Of a stretch of DNA of 48,798 bases, positions 1 to 8,403 are shown piece by piece (positions within the stretch are counted from its first letter, which is position 1; every line of letters begins with the position of its first letter). Made by a program: the position numbers and the translations under genes. The notes beneath the pieces were generated by a model. It did no database searches and was not told the origin of the DNA. It saw only the letters and a list, made by a program, of their open reading frames with translations. The stretch covers positions 1 to 48,798 of the forward strand of contig CANMTO010000015.1 of NCBI GenBank assembly GCA_947500755.1, read 5' to 3'. The DNA is from Flavobacteriales bacterium (GTDB taxonomy: Bacteria; Bacteroidota; Bacteroidia; Flavobacteriales_D; Crocinitomicaceae).

Positions 1-342
<342 letters not shown>

Positions 343-498
343 ATAATAACTTTGAATTTGTAAGAGCTCGAGATGTTGTTTTATTCTTTAAAACGCTGTT
401 TCCTTGTTTCTCAATACGTCAATGAACTTCATTCGTTGCAGTCAAGTAATCAAACTTTATCTGCTTTTAAAAACCCTCTAATCTTATTTATCGGGGTG

Positions 499-527
499 CA
501 AAGATACAAACTCTTTTTTAATTACAA
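499..527 (-). promoter_or_regulatory. rRNA promoter, proximal (P2)
   Basis: On the minus strand the -7 element is TATCTTTG (499-506) and the -33 TTG is at 525-527, 18 bases apart. This fits the established Bacteroidota consensus TTG-N19-TAnnTTTG to within one base. It is followed by GCACCCCG, a GC-rich discriminator of the kind linked to growth-rate control. Transcription should start near 495 and run into the 16S leader. Confidence 0.85.
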
Positions 528-604
528 AGAAAAATATCAAAAATCTTTTTCTTTCCTATTAAACTCGTTCACTCGTTTGTGATGTGTTTCTCAATTGCGG
601 GGTG

Positions 605-634
605 CAAAGATACATACTCTTTTGCATTCACCAA
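605..634 (-). promoter_or_regulatory. rRNA promoter, distal (P1)
   Basis: The minus strand shows TATCTTTG (605-612) and a -33 TTG (632-634) with exactly 19 bases between. The 25 bases at 598-622 match the same part of P2 (492-516) at 24 positions, so the two promoters form a direct repeat 106 bases apart. An A/T-rich stretch upstream (635-660) could act as an UP-like element. Confidence 0.85.
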
Positions 635-778
635 ATTTTAACAAACAAAATTTGAAGTTATTTTAACGATATCCGCATGCAAAAGGTTACAATAAGTAAT
701 GCCGAAAGATTGAACTCCCTGCAAATGAATGTATTAAATTAAACATCAGATGGAGTGGTGTATTGGGACTCCGAATAA

Positions 779-1633
779 TTATTGAAGAAAAATCCGTTCC
801 GTGTAAAGTCTACGGTTAATATTCATGGAAATAAAATAGACTCCATGTGCTAATTTTGACCCTCTCTCAATCGTAATTTCACTGTTATATGCCTTGATGC
901 TTGGGGAAAAAGAAACCATGTCTCCAGTTGAATTGTAGATAACCAACCCATTCACCTGATCAATACCACTAGGTATATTAAACCTAACATAATCGCTCGT
1001 GATTTGAATTAGCTGAATCACTTGCCCTTCTTCCTCCGATAGGTTGCTGTTGGATGCCTCCTGAATTACATGCTGTGATAAATAAATTACATCCCCATTG
1101 TTGTTACTGTTATTGTTCGTTTTATTGGTCGCGACATAAAAAGTAACCGGGCCAGACCCGGCGGCTGGTGCAGTCCATGTCCATATCCAAGAAGGTGCAG
1201 TAGCACTCGTATTACTTAATGAAGTGTGATTCGCATATTTTTTTACCCCTCCATTAATAGAGGTATTACCCGCTTGTCCCGTAAATCCACCTGCCATGTT
1301 ATTTGTTGCAGTAAGCGCAGTTGCTTGAAAACCCTTCTTCACGGGATTGGAAGCCATTAGCAGGTTAACGTTATATTGTTGACCTGGTGTGTAGGAATTC
1401 ACGGGGGTGACTCCGTCAAGGATGCTTAGGATGTTTTCAGAATCCCCATTTTGAACTGATCCTGAATGGCATTGCGTACAGTTGCTTTCATTGGGAGCAC
1501 CAGTCATTCCCGGCGATACGCCACCGCTGTTCTTCGGCGAGCGGATAAATCCATGCTGTGATGAATCCACAGAAAAATAAGCAAAACCAGACATTAATAA
1601 TGCAACGGCAGGTAAAATTAAAACTATACGCAT
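779..1633 (-). CDS. T9SS-secreted protein with choice-of-anchor V domain and one CxxCH haem motif
   Basis: 284 residues starting at ATG 1633. Residues 1-20 form a signal peptide. Residues 46-58 (GAPNESNCTQCHSG) match the start of the 'choice-of-anchor V' domain and contain C52-T-Q-C55-H56, a c-type haem attachment motif. The middle is a beta-rich domain with a low-complexity Asn/Thr run near 170-180. The last 75 residues, ending in GVYFISMNINRRLYTERIF, look like a T9SS type A sorting domain, so export across the outer membrane is inferred. Haem attachment is inferred from the motif alone; it could instead be a structural Cys pair. It is the last gene of a five-gene operon, 29 bases after the cytochrome lipoprotein gene. 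Confidence 0.85.
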   Translation of the reverse strand: MRIVLILPAVALLMSGFAYFSVDSSQHGFIRSPKNSGGVSPGMTGAPNESNCTQCHSGSVQNGDSENILSILDGVTPVNSYTPGQQYNVNLLMASNPVKKGFQATALTATNNMAGGFTGQAGNTSINGGVKKYANHTSLSNTSATAPSWIWTWTAPAAGSGPVTFYVATNKTNNNSNNNGDVIYLSQHVIQEASNSNLSEEEGQVIQLIQITSDYVRFNIPSGIDQVNGLVIYNSTGDMVSFSPSIKAYNSEITIERGSKLAHGVYFISMNINRRLYTERIFLQ

Positions 1634-1662
1634 CTTTGTTAAATTTTTAAATCCCCACTAAA

Positions 1663-2019
1663 TTAGTTATTTTTCTTTCCTTGGTCAAGCCAACACGCAA
1701 CTTTTTGAATCAATGAATCTGGCAACGCAGGACCTCCTTGTGGCATCAATTGATACCCATTGGCATGCATAGAACCGAGAATTGCATTTGCCGAGGCACT
1801 AATATTCGAGTGATTTGTTAAGATATATCCCGTTCCGTTACCAACATTATGACACCCCGTGCAATTCGATTGTATCAAAGGCAACACTTGCGTAGTAAAT
1901 GAAATGGTGTCCGGACAATTGAGCGGGGTTATTACAGTTACTTTATCTTTCGCGCATGAGAAAATCAAAGAAAGGTACAGCGTTAATGCAAAGATGAATG
2001 TATATGCCTTTAGTGCCAT
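1663..2019 (-). CDS. c-type cytochrome lipoprotein
   Basis: 118 residues. The N-terminus is a lipoprotein signal with lipobox LIFS-C22, so it should be anchored in a membrane facing the periplasm or surface. C53-T-G-C56-H57 is a c-type haem site and M92 in LMPQGG is the likely sixth ligand, giving a small class I-like monohaem cytochrome domain of about 85 residues. It probably moves electrons, but the partner is not known. It lies one base after the membrane protein gene and 29 bases before the haem-motif T9SS protein, so two haem-motif proteins are adjacent in this operon. Confidence 0.88.
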   Translation of the reverse strand: MALKAYTFIFALTLYLSLIFSCAKDKVTVITPLNCPDTISFTTQVLPLIQSNCTGCHNVGNGTGYILTNHSNISASANAILGSMHANGYQLMPQGGPALPDSLIQKVACWLDQGKKNN

Positions 2020-2020
2020 G

Positions 2021-2440
2021 TTATTTAGATTTTCTTTCCATTAAAAATAAAGGTTGACAACCCATCCAAATTAATGGCCATATGTAAAACAAAGGTGTTC
2101 CAATAATTTGAAACACATCCCATCCATCACGTAAATAAGTAAGCACAAAATAGAACCCTAAAATCGAGGCAGCACTTATCAGCGCATTTAATGCGAAAAC
2201 CCCCCACTTTCCTGCATACTTATACAACACCCCAAGAAGTAAAGAAGCTACTAATGACATAGAAATATAAATCGCAACAAGATTGAACGTACTAAGCTCA
2301 TTACGCATTGGCGAATCGAGGCTTACCAAAGGGTCTGGGGATCCTTTAGGTACAAAACTATACATGGAATACAAGTATGCAGCAATGACTATGGAGGAAA
2401 TAGACGCGCTTAATAACCCTAGATACATGAATTTTCTCAT
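2021..2440 (-). CDS. four-helix integral membrane protein, unknown function
   Basis: 139 residues with about four hydrophobic segments (roughly residues 8-28, 51-73, 82-104 and 112-132) and a short basic C-terminus. I do not recognise the family. It starts at 2440 with an ATGA overlap with the YceI-like gene stop and ends one base before the cytochrome lipoprotein gene, so translation is probably coupled. The context suggests an inner-membrane component of the same envelope or redox function as its neighbours. The function is unknown. Confidence 0.8.
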   Translation of the reverse strand: MRKFMYLGLLSASISSIVIAAYLYSMYSFVPKGSPDPLVSLDSPMRNELSTFNLVAIYISMSLVASLLLGVLYKYAGKWGVFALNALISAASILGFYFVLTYLRDGWDVFQIIGTPLFYIWPLIWMGCQPLFLMERKSK

Positions 2441-2988
2441 TTGTCTATCTTTTTACTTACTGGTAATTCGTAAACAATTTTCATTTTATCCGGAACAGTT
2501 TCACTTTTCTTACCGACCTTAAAATCAATTCGGTTAACATAAAAGGTTCCTTTAAACGAATATTTTGAAGCGCTGCCTGAAACTTTTGCAGGGATGGTGT
2601 ATTCTTTTGATGTACCTTTTATGGTTAAGTCTCCTTTAATTTGTAAATCTCCATTTTCGTCTTTAGTTACGCTAGAAGATTTAAATTTAATATTTGGGTA
2701 CGTTTCTTCTTCGAACCACTCCTTGGTGAGGGCTTTTTTGTTCATCATGCCATTTCCTGTACTTATAGTATTCACCGGAATTTTCAAATTAAATGTGGCG
2801 TCTGTAGGAGAGCCCGATGTATAGGTCACATCCCCACTAATGTCTGTAAACTTTCCTGAAGGGTCCGCACTTTTGAAAGCGATCGAATGTCCTTCCGTTA
2901 CTTCATAGTCACCTGTTGGCGCAAAGACCATTGATGTTGATGCGATTAATAAACCGAAATAAATAATAGGTAATAAGGCTTTTTTCAT
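2437..2988 (-). CDS. YceI-family periplasmic protein
   Basis: 183 residues with a signal peptide (about 1-22) followed by a single YceI domain: an HSIAFKSAD-type first strand, IPVNTISTGN, the conserved KEWFEEETYPNIKFKSS block and a GDLTIKGTSKE strand. YceI proteins are lipocalin-like barrels that bind isoprenoid lipids such as quinones. Length is normal for the family. The gene is second in the operon, nine bases after the DUF5777 gene, and overlaps the next gene by 4 nt. A quinone or polyisoprenoid ligand would suit the neighbouring cytochromes, but that is inference. Confidence 0.92.
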   Translation of the reverse strand: MKKALLPIIYFGLLIASTSMVFAPTGDYEVTEGHSIAFKSADPSGKFTDISGDVTYTSGSPTDATFNLKIPVNTISTGNGMMNKKALTKEWFEEETYPNIKFKSSSVTKDENGDLQIKGDLTIKGTSKEYTIPAKVSGSASKYSFKGTFYVNRIDFKVGKKSETVPDKMKIVYELPVSKKIDK

Positions 2989-2997
2989 AATAATAAT

Positions 2998-3897
2998 TTA
3001 TTCGTTTTCAAATGCAAACTTTCTGCCTACGCAAAAACCTAGCCGAAATTGGCCCTTTAACCAATCCGACGTGGTATAAGGGATAAACTGTGTCTCACCA
3101 ATTCCTTGAGCATTTGTTAGGTTAATTGTAAAATTGTGTCCAAACGTATACCATTCCAACGCGAGTCCTAAACTTCTCTTGTACGTATCATTTGGCCTCA
3201 GACCTTCGGATGCAAACGTATGGTAATATTCTACAATCAAAGCAAAACGACCGCTTAATTTAACCCGCGCCGCCGCACCAAGAGCAAACAAATCGTTTTG
3301 ATCATTAGCAGCCACATAGTTGCTGTGTATTAAGGTTGGCATTACTGCTACAGAAAGACGATCACCAAAGTGCCTTGCTGCATTCAATTGTGTAAAATAC
3401 GCGAAACGGTGACTCACTTTTGGGAAATGGTTTACTTGAGAAATGTCAGTGGACGCTGTCATATAGGTAAAGGTCAGCCCAGCAATACCCGTAAGTGATA
3501 TTGGACTTTTTTTACCTTGCCTTAAAATTCGATACTTTGCAAATCCATCGAGCAAGGATCTATAAGGTGTTGCGGTACCTTTTGCTCTTCCCACGCCAAT
3601 CATTAAATCATTGGTTACACCATATTCTAAGGCAATTCGTATATCGGCCAAGTTATCAAAACCAAACATATTTTGCGCTCCACCATTAGCACCAAACATA
3701 TCACCAAAACGATGCTCTATTCTAAATTCCATGGTGCGAGCGGGAAGGGTTTCAACCGAATGCCCGCAAATGATTCGAGTTGAAGAGAAGGTTTTTGGCT
3801 GAAAAGGCTCATCTGTGAATTCTACTTCCTCTTTCTGCGCAAAGAAATTCAAAGGAAAAATGAGCATCCACAAAAAGTAAGTAAATTTAGCCTTCAT
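2998..3897 (-). CDS. DUF5777 family outer-membrane beta-barrel protein
   Basis: 299 residues from ATG 3897; a longer reading from TTG 3918 or ATG 3915 would only add residues before the signal peptide (KFTYFLWMLIFPLNFFAQ). After the signal come alternating amphipathic strands typical of an outer-membrane barrel, with the family block ETLPARTMEFRIEHRFGD and a C-terminal FCVGRKFAF strand. A -7 element at 3916-3923 puts the transcript start between the upstream start codons and 3897, which supports the short start. It is the first gene of the operon and is divergent from the formyl-THF cyclo-ligase. Substrate and role are unknown. Confidence 0.85.
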   Translation of the reverse strand: MKAKFTYFLWMLIFPLNFFAQKEEVEFTDEPFQPKTFSSTRIICGHSVETLPARTMEFRIEHRFGDMFGANGGAQNMFGFDNLADIRIALEYGVTNDLMIGVGRAKGTATPYRSLLDGFAKYRILRQGKKSPISLTGIAGLTFTYMTASTDISQVNHFPKVSHRFAYFTQLNAARHFGDRLSVAVMPTLIHSNYVAANDQNDLFALGAAARVKLSGRFALIVEYYHTFASEGLRPNDTYKRSLGLALEWYTFGHNFTINLTNAQGIGETQFIPYTTSDWLKGQFRLGFCVGRKFAFENE

Positions 3898-3915
3898 CTG
3901 TATAGTTTGATGCAT

Positions 3916-3923
3916 CAAATGTA
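3916..3923 (-). promoter_or_regulatory. candidate -7 element of the DUF5777-YceI-cytochrome operon
   Basis: The minus strand reads TACATTTG, a full match to TAnnTTTG, placed 18 bases before ATG 3897. No TTG lies at the ideal -33 spacing, so strength is uncertain. It sits in the 44-base gap between two divergent genes. Confidence 0.45.
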
Positions 3924-3941
3924 TTAATTTAAATCACGCCT

Positions 3942-4517
3942 GTGAACCTCTCGATATCAAAACATAACCTAAGACAAGAGGCTAAAACCCAACGTAAGGC
4001 ACTAAGCGCTGATGAATTAGAATACTATTCGATACAGGTTTCTAAACAAGTAAGTACATGCTTTAGTTTTCGCGATAAGCGAATATCTTGTTTTTTAACC
4101 ATGGAATCTGAGCGCGAAGTACATACTGAATATATTTTGAAGCAGCTTGCAGAGCATAATCAATTGTTTGTTCCGGTGAGCAACTTTTTGGATGGTTCCA
4201 TGCAACATGTCCCATTTGAACCGGGAGATGTATTAGCGCTAAATTCATATCATATACCCGAACCCATTCATAAAAAAAACCCAATTAATCCAATTGAATT
4301 AGATGTAATATTTATTCCCTTATTACAAGCCGATGTTCAAGGAAATCGACTGGGTTATGGAAAAGGATTTTATGACCGATATTTAGCGTTGTGCAGACCA
4401 GATGTAATTAAAATTGGACTAAATTTCTTTGAACCAATCCCTGCTATTCCAACTGAAAAAACAGATATTCCTTTAGATTATTTAATTACACCGAATCGTG
4501 TTTATGAATTTAAATGA
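3942..4517 (+). CDS. 5-formyltetrahydrofolate cyclo-ligase
   Basis: 191 residues. It converts 5-formyl-THF to 5,10-methenyl-THF with ATP in the cytosol, salvaging a dead-end folate. The family is shown by the N-terminal basic LRQEAKTQRKAL segment, the MESEREVHTEYI region (MxxExE) and the C-terminal signature GYGKGFYDRYL (about residues 140-150). Length is typical. The start is a GTG at 3942; the next ATG would remove the first 50-odd residues including conserved sequence, so GTG is preferred. The 3' end overlaps a small membrane-protein gene by 14 nt. Confidence 0.95.
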   Translation: MNLSISKHNLRQEAKTQRKALSADELEYYSIQVSKQVSTCFSFRDKRISCFLTMESEREVHTEYILKQLAEHNQLFVPVSNFLDGSMQHVPFEPGDVLALNSYHIPEPIHKKNPINPIELDVIFIPLLQADVQGNRLGYGKGFYDRYLALCRPDVIKIGLNFFEPIPAIPTEKTDIPLDYLITPNRVYEFK

Positions 4518-4674
4518 CAAAGGACATCAAGGGAAATTTCACCTCTTGGCGATCTTACTTATTCCGATTAATTTAATGACCTGGTTTCTTACCTCACATT
4601 GGGCGTGGGGATTATGTATCACTGCGATATCCGCTGGTGTTATTTATTTTTTTCTTTTTCGGAAACCAACTTAA
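4504..4674 (+). CDS. small two-helix membrane protein
   Basis: 56 residues (MNLNDKGHQGKFHLLAILLI... ending FLFRKPT). The frame differs from the upstream gene, which it overlaps by 14 nt, and it ends 35 nt inside the convergent DUF4920 gene. Residues 13-29 and 33-53 are two hydrophobic segments, each Trp- or aromatic-rich at its edge, with basic residues outside. The coding case rests on ATG placement at the end of the upstream gene, the clear helix-loop-helix hydrophobicity and the absence of any other gene here. The family is not recognised; a 2TM-domain protein is possible. Confidence 0.55.
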   Translation: MNLNDKGHQGKFHLLAILLIPINLMTWFLTSHWAWGLCITAISAGVIYFFLFRKPT

Positions 4675-5110
4675 TTCCGTCTCCTTCGAAATTCAACTTG
4701 AATTCTGGTTGGGTAATCTTGTTTATTTCCTCTAGTGATTTCCCAGCATCCTCCGCATAATGACGGAGCATCTTTACCGAAACGGTATCCCAATAAGCCA
4801 CCCCGTGGATGTACGCTTCTGTGCCAACAGGAGTTGACGGTGGAATGGTGAAATGATTTTTGAATCGGACCATTAACGGTTTTCCATCCGGTTTTGAGAC
4901 CTGCACCCAACAACCCGCATTTTGACAAACAGCGGAAAGCGGAGCTTTGATGGTGGCCATTTGTGATTCCGTCGACTTATCCATTCGCGCCACTAATTCC
5001 GATACACTGATTGCGGCAGTTTCATCTACCTTAACCATACCATATTCCTGCTTGAGGCTTGCACAACTGATTAAAACTCCTAATAAAAAAATAACACCTA
5101 CAGCCTTCAT
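4640..5110 (-). CDS. DUF4920 domain lipoprotein
   Basis: 156 residues. Signal with lipobox GVLISC (Cys16) indicates a lipoprotein. The rest matches DUF4920: a strand ending in IKAPLSAVCQNAGCWVQV with two conserved cysteines, then PLMVRFKNHFTIP and GTEAYIHGVAYWDTVSV. The domain is OB-like and its function is not established. The two Cys in CQNAGC could bind a metal or form a disulfide. It is one base downstream of the secreted protein gene at 5112-5489, so the two form an operon. Confidence 0.87.
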   Translation of the reverse strand: MKAVGVIFLLGVLISCASLKQEYGMVKVDETAAISVSELVARMDKSTESQMATIKAPLSAVCQNAGCWVQVSKPDGKPLMVRFKNHFTIPPSTPVGTEAYIHGVAYWDTVSVKMLRHYAEDAGKSLEEINKITQPEFKLNFEGDGIKLVSEKEKNK

Positions 5111-5111
5111 G

Positions 5112-5489
5112 TTACTCTTTATTATGTTTCATGAATGATTCAAAGTATGACCAAAGTTCATATGACTCCGCTCCTACCTTAATCTGACTTACTTGATTTG
5201 CACCAAGGAAGCGCAACATTACGCGACGCACCTCTTCTGAATCATTAATTGGGTAAACATCTACCGTTTTCGTGATTTCATTAAATGTATACGTAAACGA
5301 TGTAGTATAATATTTGGCTGTATTTTGAATGCTCTCCACCGTTGTTTTTTCAGGGAAAACCCACTGAAAATGACCAAGTTTTGCTTCCTTATTGATTTCA
5401 GAGGCACTTAAGTTTGATGTTACCGTGATTTGCTGTGCAACACTTAACACACCAACCGTTAAAAAAATCGTGAAGAACAGATGTCGCAT
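5112..5489 (-). CDS. secreted protein of unknown function
   Basis: 125 residues with a signal peptide (1-18, ending SVAQ). The mature part of about 107 residues contains alternating strands and helices (NKEAKLGHFQWVFPEKTTVE, FTYTFNEITKTVDVYPIN). No family is recognised. It is followed after one base by the DUF4920 lipoprotein gene, suggesting a shared periplasmic role. It is divergent from RNase HII with only 30 bases between, so the two promoters must be very compact. Confidence 0.7.
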   Translation of the reverse strand: MRHLFFTIFLTVGVLSVAQQITVTSNLSASEINKEAKLGHFQWVFPEKTTVESIQNTAKYYTTSFTYTFNEITKTVDVYPINDSEEVRRVMLRFLGANQVSQIKVGAESYELWSYFESFMKHNKE

Positions 5490-5519
5490 GATGATTAATT
5501 TATTGCGAATTTAGCAAAA

Positions 5520-6140
5520 ATGGAACGTTTAAAAAATAAGGAGTTACTTTTTTCAAAATCAACCTATTCAAGCGAAGCTGGATGTGATGAGGCTGGACGA
5601 GGCTGCCTGGCCGGACCTGTAGTGGCTGCTGCGGTTGTATTGAAGAGCCCAATCCCAGGGTTAAATGATTCCAAAAAACTCAATGAAAAGCAACGAAACT
5701 CCTTAGCGGAGCTCATTAAATCGGAGGCGCTTGCGTACCATATTGCATTTGTTGATGAACGCAAAATCGATGAAATCAACATTTTAAAGGCCAGTATCTT
5801 AGCAATGCATTTGGCGCTTGACGGATTGAGGATTCGTCCAGAATATATCATCGTGGATGGAAATAAATTTACCCCCTATGAAAGTGTCCCACATGCCTGT
5901 GTTGTTAAAGGAGATGGAATATACCAATCCATAGCAGCGGCTTCAATTTTAGCAAAAACAGCGCGAGATGCCTATATGAAACAGATGCATGAAACCTATC
6001 CTCAATATCAATGGCATGTAAATAAGGGATACCCAACAAAATTACATGTCAACACCATCAAGAAATTTGGAATTTGTTCATTGCATCGACAAACCTTTGG
6101 AATTGTTCGAGAAATGTGCCAAACCAAGCTCTTAGATTGA
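5520..6140 (+). CDS. rnhB: ribonuclease HII
   Basis: 206 residues. It removes ribonucleotides and RNA:DNA hybrids from DNA by metal-dependent cleavage in the cytosol. The catalytic acidic residues are visible: D23-E24 in CDEAGRG, D113 in IVDGNKF and D132 in KGDGIYQSIAAASILAK. The length is normal for RNase HII and the ATG start at 5520 gives the standard N-terminus. It stands alone on the plus strand, with a separate promoter-like element before the next gene. Confidence 0.97.
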   Translation: MERLKNKELLFSKSTYSSEAGCDEAGRGCLAGPVVAAAVVLKSPIPGLNDSKKLNEKQRNSLAELIKSEALAYHIAFVDERKIDEINILKASILAMHLALDGLRIRPEYIIVDGNKFTPYESVPHACVVKGDGIYQSIAAASILAKTARDAYMKQMHETYPQYQWHVNKGYPTKLHVNTIKKFGICSLHRQTFGIVREMCQTKLLD

Positions 6141-6202
6141 AGATAAACAGCGTATTGTTAATTAGATTCTGTCGCACTTCGATTTCAGCCCCCCGTTACT
6201 CC

Positions 6203-6210
6203 TAGTTTTG
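6203..6210 (+). promoter_or_regulatory. -7 promoter element, four bases before ATG
   Basis: TAGTTTTG matches TAnnTTTG and is followed by TAGC and then ATG 6215. At the usual distance from a -7 element the transcript would start at or one base before the ATG, giving a leaderless mRNA. No TTG is found at the -33 position. Confidence 0.5.
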
Positions 6211-6214
6211 TAGC

Positions 6215-8389
6215 ATGTTGAGAAAAGTTTTGTTCATCGCATTCCTAGCATTGTTGGCAGGATGGTCAAGTTTCGCGCTTTATTCCATCGTAGATGCCTC
6301 TGATGAAAAATCATATTTAGCGCATTTTAACCCTAACTCTGACGAGTTAATTGTTGCCATCCATCACCCGGGAGATTTCAACCTTGAAAATTTGGAAGTA
6401 GATTGTAATCAAAAAAACTTAGCGGTTTATTCTTCTCTTATTCCTAGAATAACAGACCTCACCTCGGTATACCTCAGTAAGAATAGAAGCCTAATGGTCT
6501 TTAAAACCCGTGAAAAATGGTCGATCAAACGGATAAAGAAAACCTTTGAGCGCGGGATTTACTCCTTCGAACTTACCGGGCCAAACACTTTTAAATTCGG
6601 GAAATTTTTGGGGCGATTCAGAGGGGAGGAAGTTCTCTTATACTCCTACGAGTTAACCTTAGAAGAGGAGCGAGAATTTTCGCCGTGGCCCGTTGATCCT
6701 CAATCCTCCTACAGCATTATTTATTTATCTGATCCCAAGCGAACCCTTCGAGATGTTTATTATAAGTCCAATTTGAAAATTAGTTATACCAGTTCGGATA
6801 TTAAATCAAAAAAGCCCAAGTTGATTGACGATTTATCCCTGTTTGGAAATCTAATCCCAAAAGAAACTAAAACTTACCAATTTTTCGAGCGAACTTATTT
6901 AATCGAAACTGATCAAACGTTTAAGATTAGTCCCATCAAAAAGTTGATTAAAACAGGATTAGTGATTATTCATGTGGCAGAACAACCCGTGTTGGTGTTT
7001 GACATGAATCAAGACATCGGGTTGAGCACCTATTTGAATGATTTCTATCACCTTGAAGAAACGAACCAAGAACGGGGTCGGTTTAAGAGTTTTCCAGTGT
7101 GCACAGCGTTCAATAGCCTGCTTACAGAGGGAACGGGGGTAATTAAGACTAACCGATTAATCGCCTACAGCATCGATGGCTTTGGATTTCTTACGCCCGA
7201 TGAGGCGGCACTTGATGCAGTTTTGCTTGAATTGGAAATGCAGAAATCCATAAACACCACCAGCGATGAGTTTTCCATATTTAAGGTACCTCTGCCTAAA
7301 CAGGTGTCGTACCGTTCACTCGGGAAAAACAACCAGCGCAGTATAAGTTGGATTGGAAATCGTTTGATTGAAACTACGTGGGGAAAAATTGGAGATAAGA
7401 GTTCCACTAAACAACTCGAAGAAACAAAAAACTATTTTACCATGAATCCCGGTTCATCGGTATTGTCATTTTGTGCGTTGTCCGGAAGGGGCAATGTTGT
7501 TATGGAAATTGAACAAGAATTGGTTGGATATAAAAACGGAAGTTTAAAGTGGCGTAAACCATTAGCAACGAGCCTGAGTGATCGTCCATCCGCGTTGAAT
7601 TCAATGAATATTGAAAATGAATTTATTCTACTTCCGTTCGAGAATCACCTTGACGTGATTGATAAAATGGGGCGACCTCAGTATACCATTAATGGAACAT
7701 TTACAGGGCCTCCAATGCAATGCGCGATTAATAAACAGCCTGCATTTGGAATTCAAGGAAAAGATGGGGTTTACTTTTTTGCATCAGCCACTGGTAAAAC
7801 GCTAAAACGCTTTACCGTGAATGATGCTATTGATTCGTGGACCATTATAGCAGATGGAGGAAAGCGAACCTTACTGATTAAAACGGATAAACAAATGCTT
7901 AGCATGGATTATTTCACCGGAAAAAGACAAAACCTCCGTACGAATCCTTCTGATTTCATTGCATTTTCAAGCTCCGGTTATTTACAACGTGGCGCAACAA
8001 GTATGCAGGAAGTCATTGGAACAAAACTTAGGGACATTCAAGTTCCTTCCTATTGGAAATACAGTGGAGAAATGATATTCAGCACGGAAAAAGGTCAGTT
8101 GTTCCATGATGGAAAAACGATGGCCTTGGTGTATAACGGGAAAGTGCGTTGGAAAAAAACAATTGCGCACTCAGAAATCTCAGAACTTGTTCTTTCATCG
8201 CAAACACCCTCCCTTTTTGTACTGAGGGATGCGCTAGAAAACAAACTCTATTTATGGGATTGGCAAGGCGCCTTATTAGATCAGGAGGAAAGGCCATGCC
8301 AACGTTTAATTCAGGTGACCCCCATGGGAGGACAAGGTGCATCAATTACAACCTATCTCAATGATTTTATTATTCAATATAATTTTTAA
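6215..8389 (+). CDS. large membrane-anchored or secreted protein, unknown
   Basis: 724 residues. Residues 6-26 form an uncleaved anchor or signal segment (LFIAFLALLAGWSSFALYSI). The rest is soluble. The first half has mixed alpha/beta character; from about residue 400 repeated strand patterns such as RGNVVMEIEQELVGYKNGSLKWRK, PQYTINGTFTGPP and GIQGKDGVYFFASATGKTLKR look like a beta-propeller of PQQ-like type. I do not recognise a named family. It is 14 bases ahead of the OmpA-family gene and likely cotranscribed, so an envelope role is inferred. Confidence 0.75.
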   Translation: MLRKVLFIAFLALLAGWSSFALYSIVDASDEKSYLAHFNPNSDELIVAIHHPGDFNLENLEVDCNQKNLAVYSSLIPRITDLTSVYLSKNRSLMVFKTREKWSIKRIKKTFERGIYSFELTGPNTFKFGKFLGRFRGEEVLLYSYELTLEEEREFSPWPVDPQSSYSIIYLSDPKRTLRDVYYKSNLKISYTSSDIKSKKPKLIDDLSLFGNLIPKETKTYQFFERTYLIETDQTFKISPIKKLIKTGLVIIHVAEQPVLVFDMNQDIGLSTYLNDFYHLEETNQERGRFKSFPVCTAFNSLLTEGTGVIKTNRLIAYSIDGFGFLTPDEAALDAVLLELEMQKSINTTSDEFSIFKVPLPKQVSYRSLGKNNQRSISWIGNRLIETTWGKIGDKSSTKQLEETKNYFTMNPGSSVLSFCALSGRGNVVMEIEQELVGYKNGSLKWRKPLATSLSDRPSALNSMNIENEFILLPFENHLDVIDKMGRPQYTINGTFTGPPMQCAINKQPAFGIQGKDGVYFFASATGKTLKRFTVNDAIDSWTIIADGGKRTLLIKTDKQMLSMDYFTGKRQNLRTNPSDFIAFSSSGYLQRGATSMQEVIGTKLRDIQVPSYWKYSGEMIFSTEKGQLFHDGKTMALVYNGKVRWKKTIAHSEISELVLSSQTPSLFVLRDALENKLYLWDWQGALLDQEERPCQRLIQVTPMGGQGASITTYLNDFIIQYNF

Positions 8390-8403
8390 CCCCAACTAAT
8401 GCT

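Larger units (their letters stand above)
343..778 (-). other. rrn leader and promoter region (no protein gene)
   Basis: This 436-base stretch has no credible protein gene. On the minus strand it holds two tandem rRNA promoters (about 492-534 and 598-634) and the 16S leader. Within the leader, 405-427 read on the minus strand gives GTTCATTGACGTATTGAG, which resembles the boxA-like antitermination/processing segment common in Bacteroidota rRNA leaders and spacers. That role is inferred from resemblance. Bases 640-778 separate the promoters from the end of the operon at 779; I see no clear terminator there. Confidence 0.7.

Noticed and set aside
373..582. 69-codon open frame in the rRNA leader
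   Set aside because: It runs antisense through the 16S leader and one rRNA promoter, has no protein-like features, and its frame is explained by AT-rich leader sequence.
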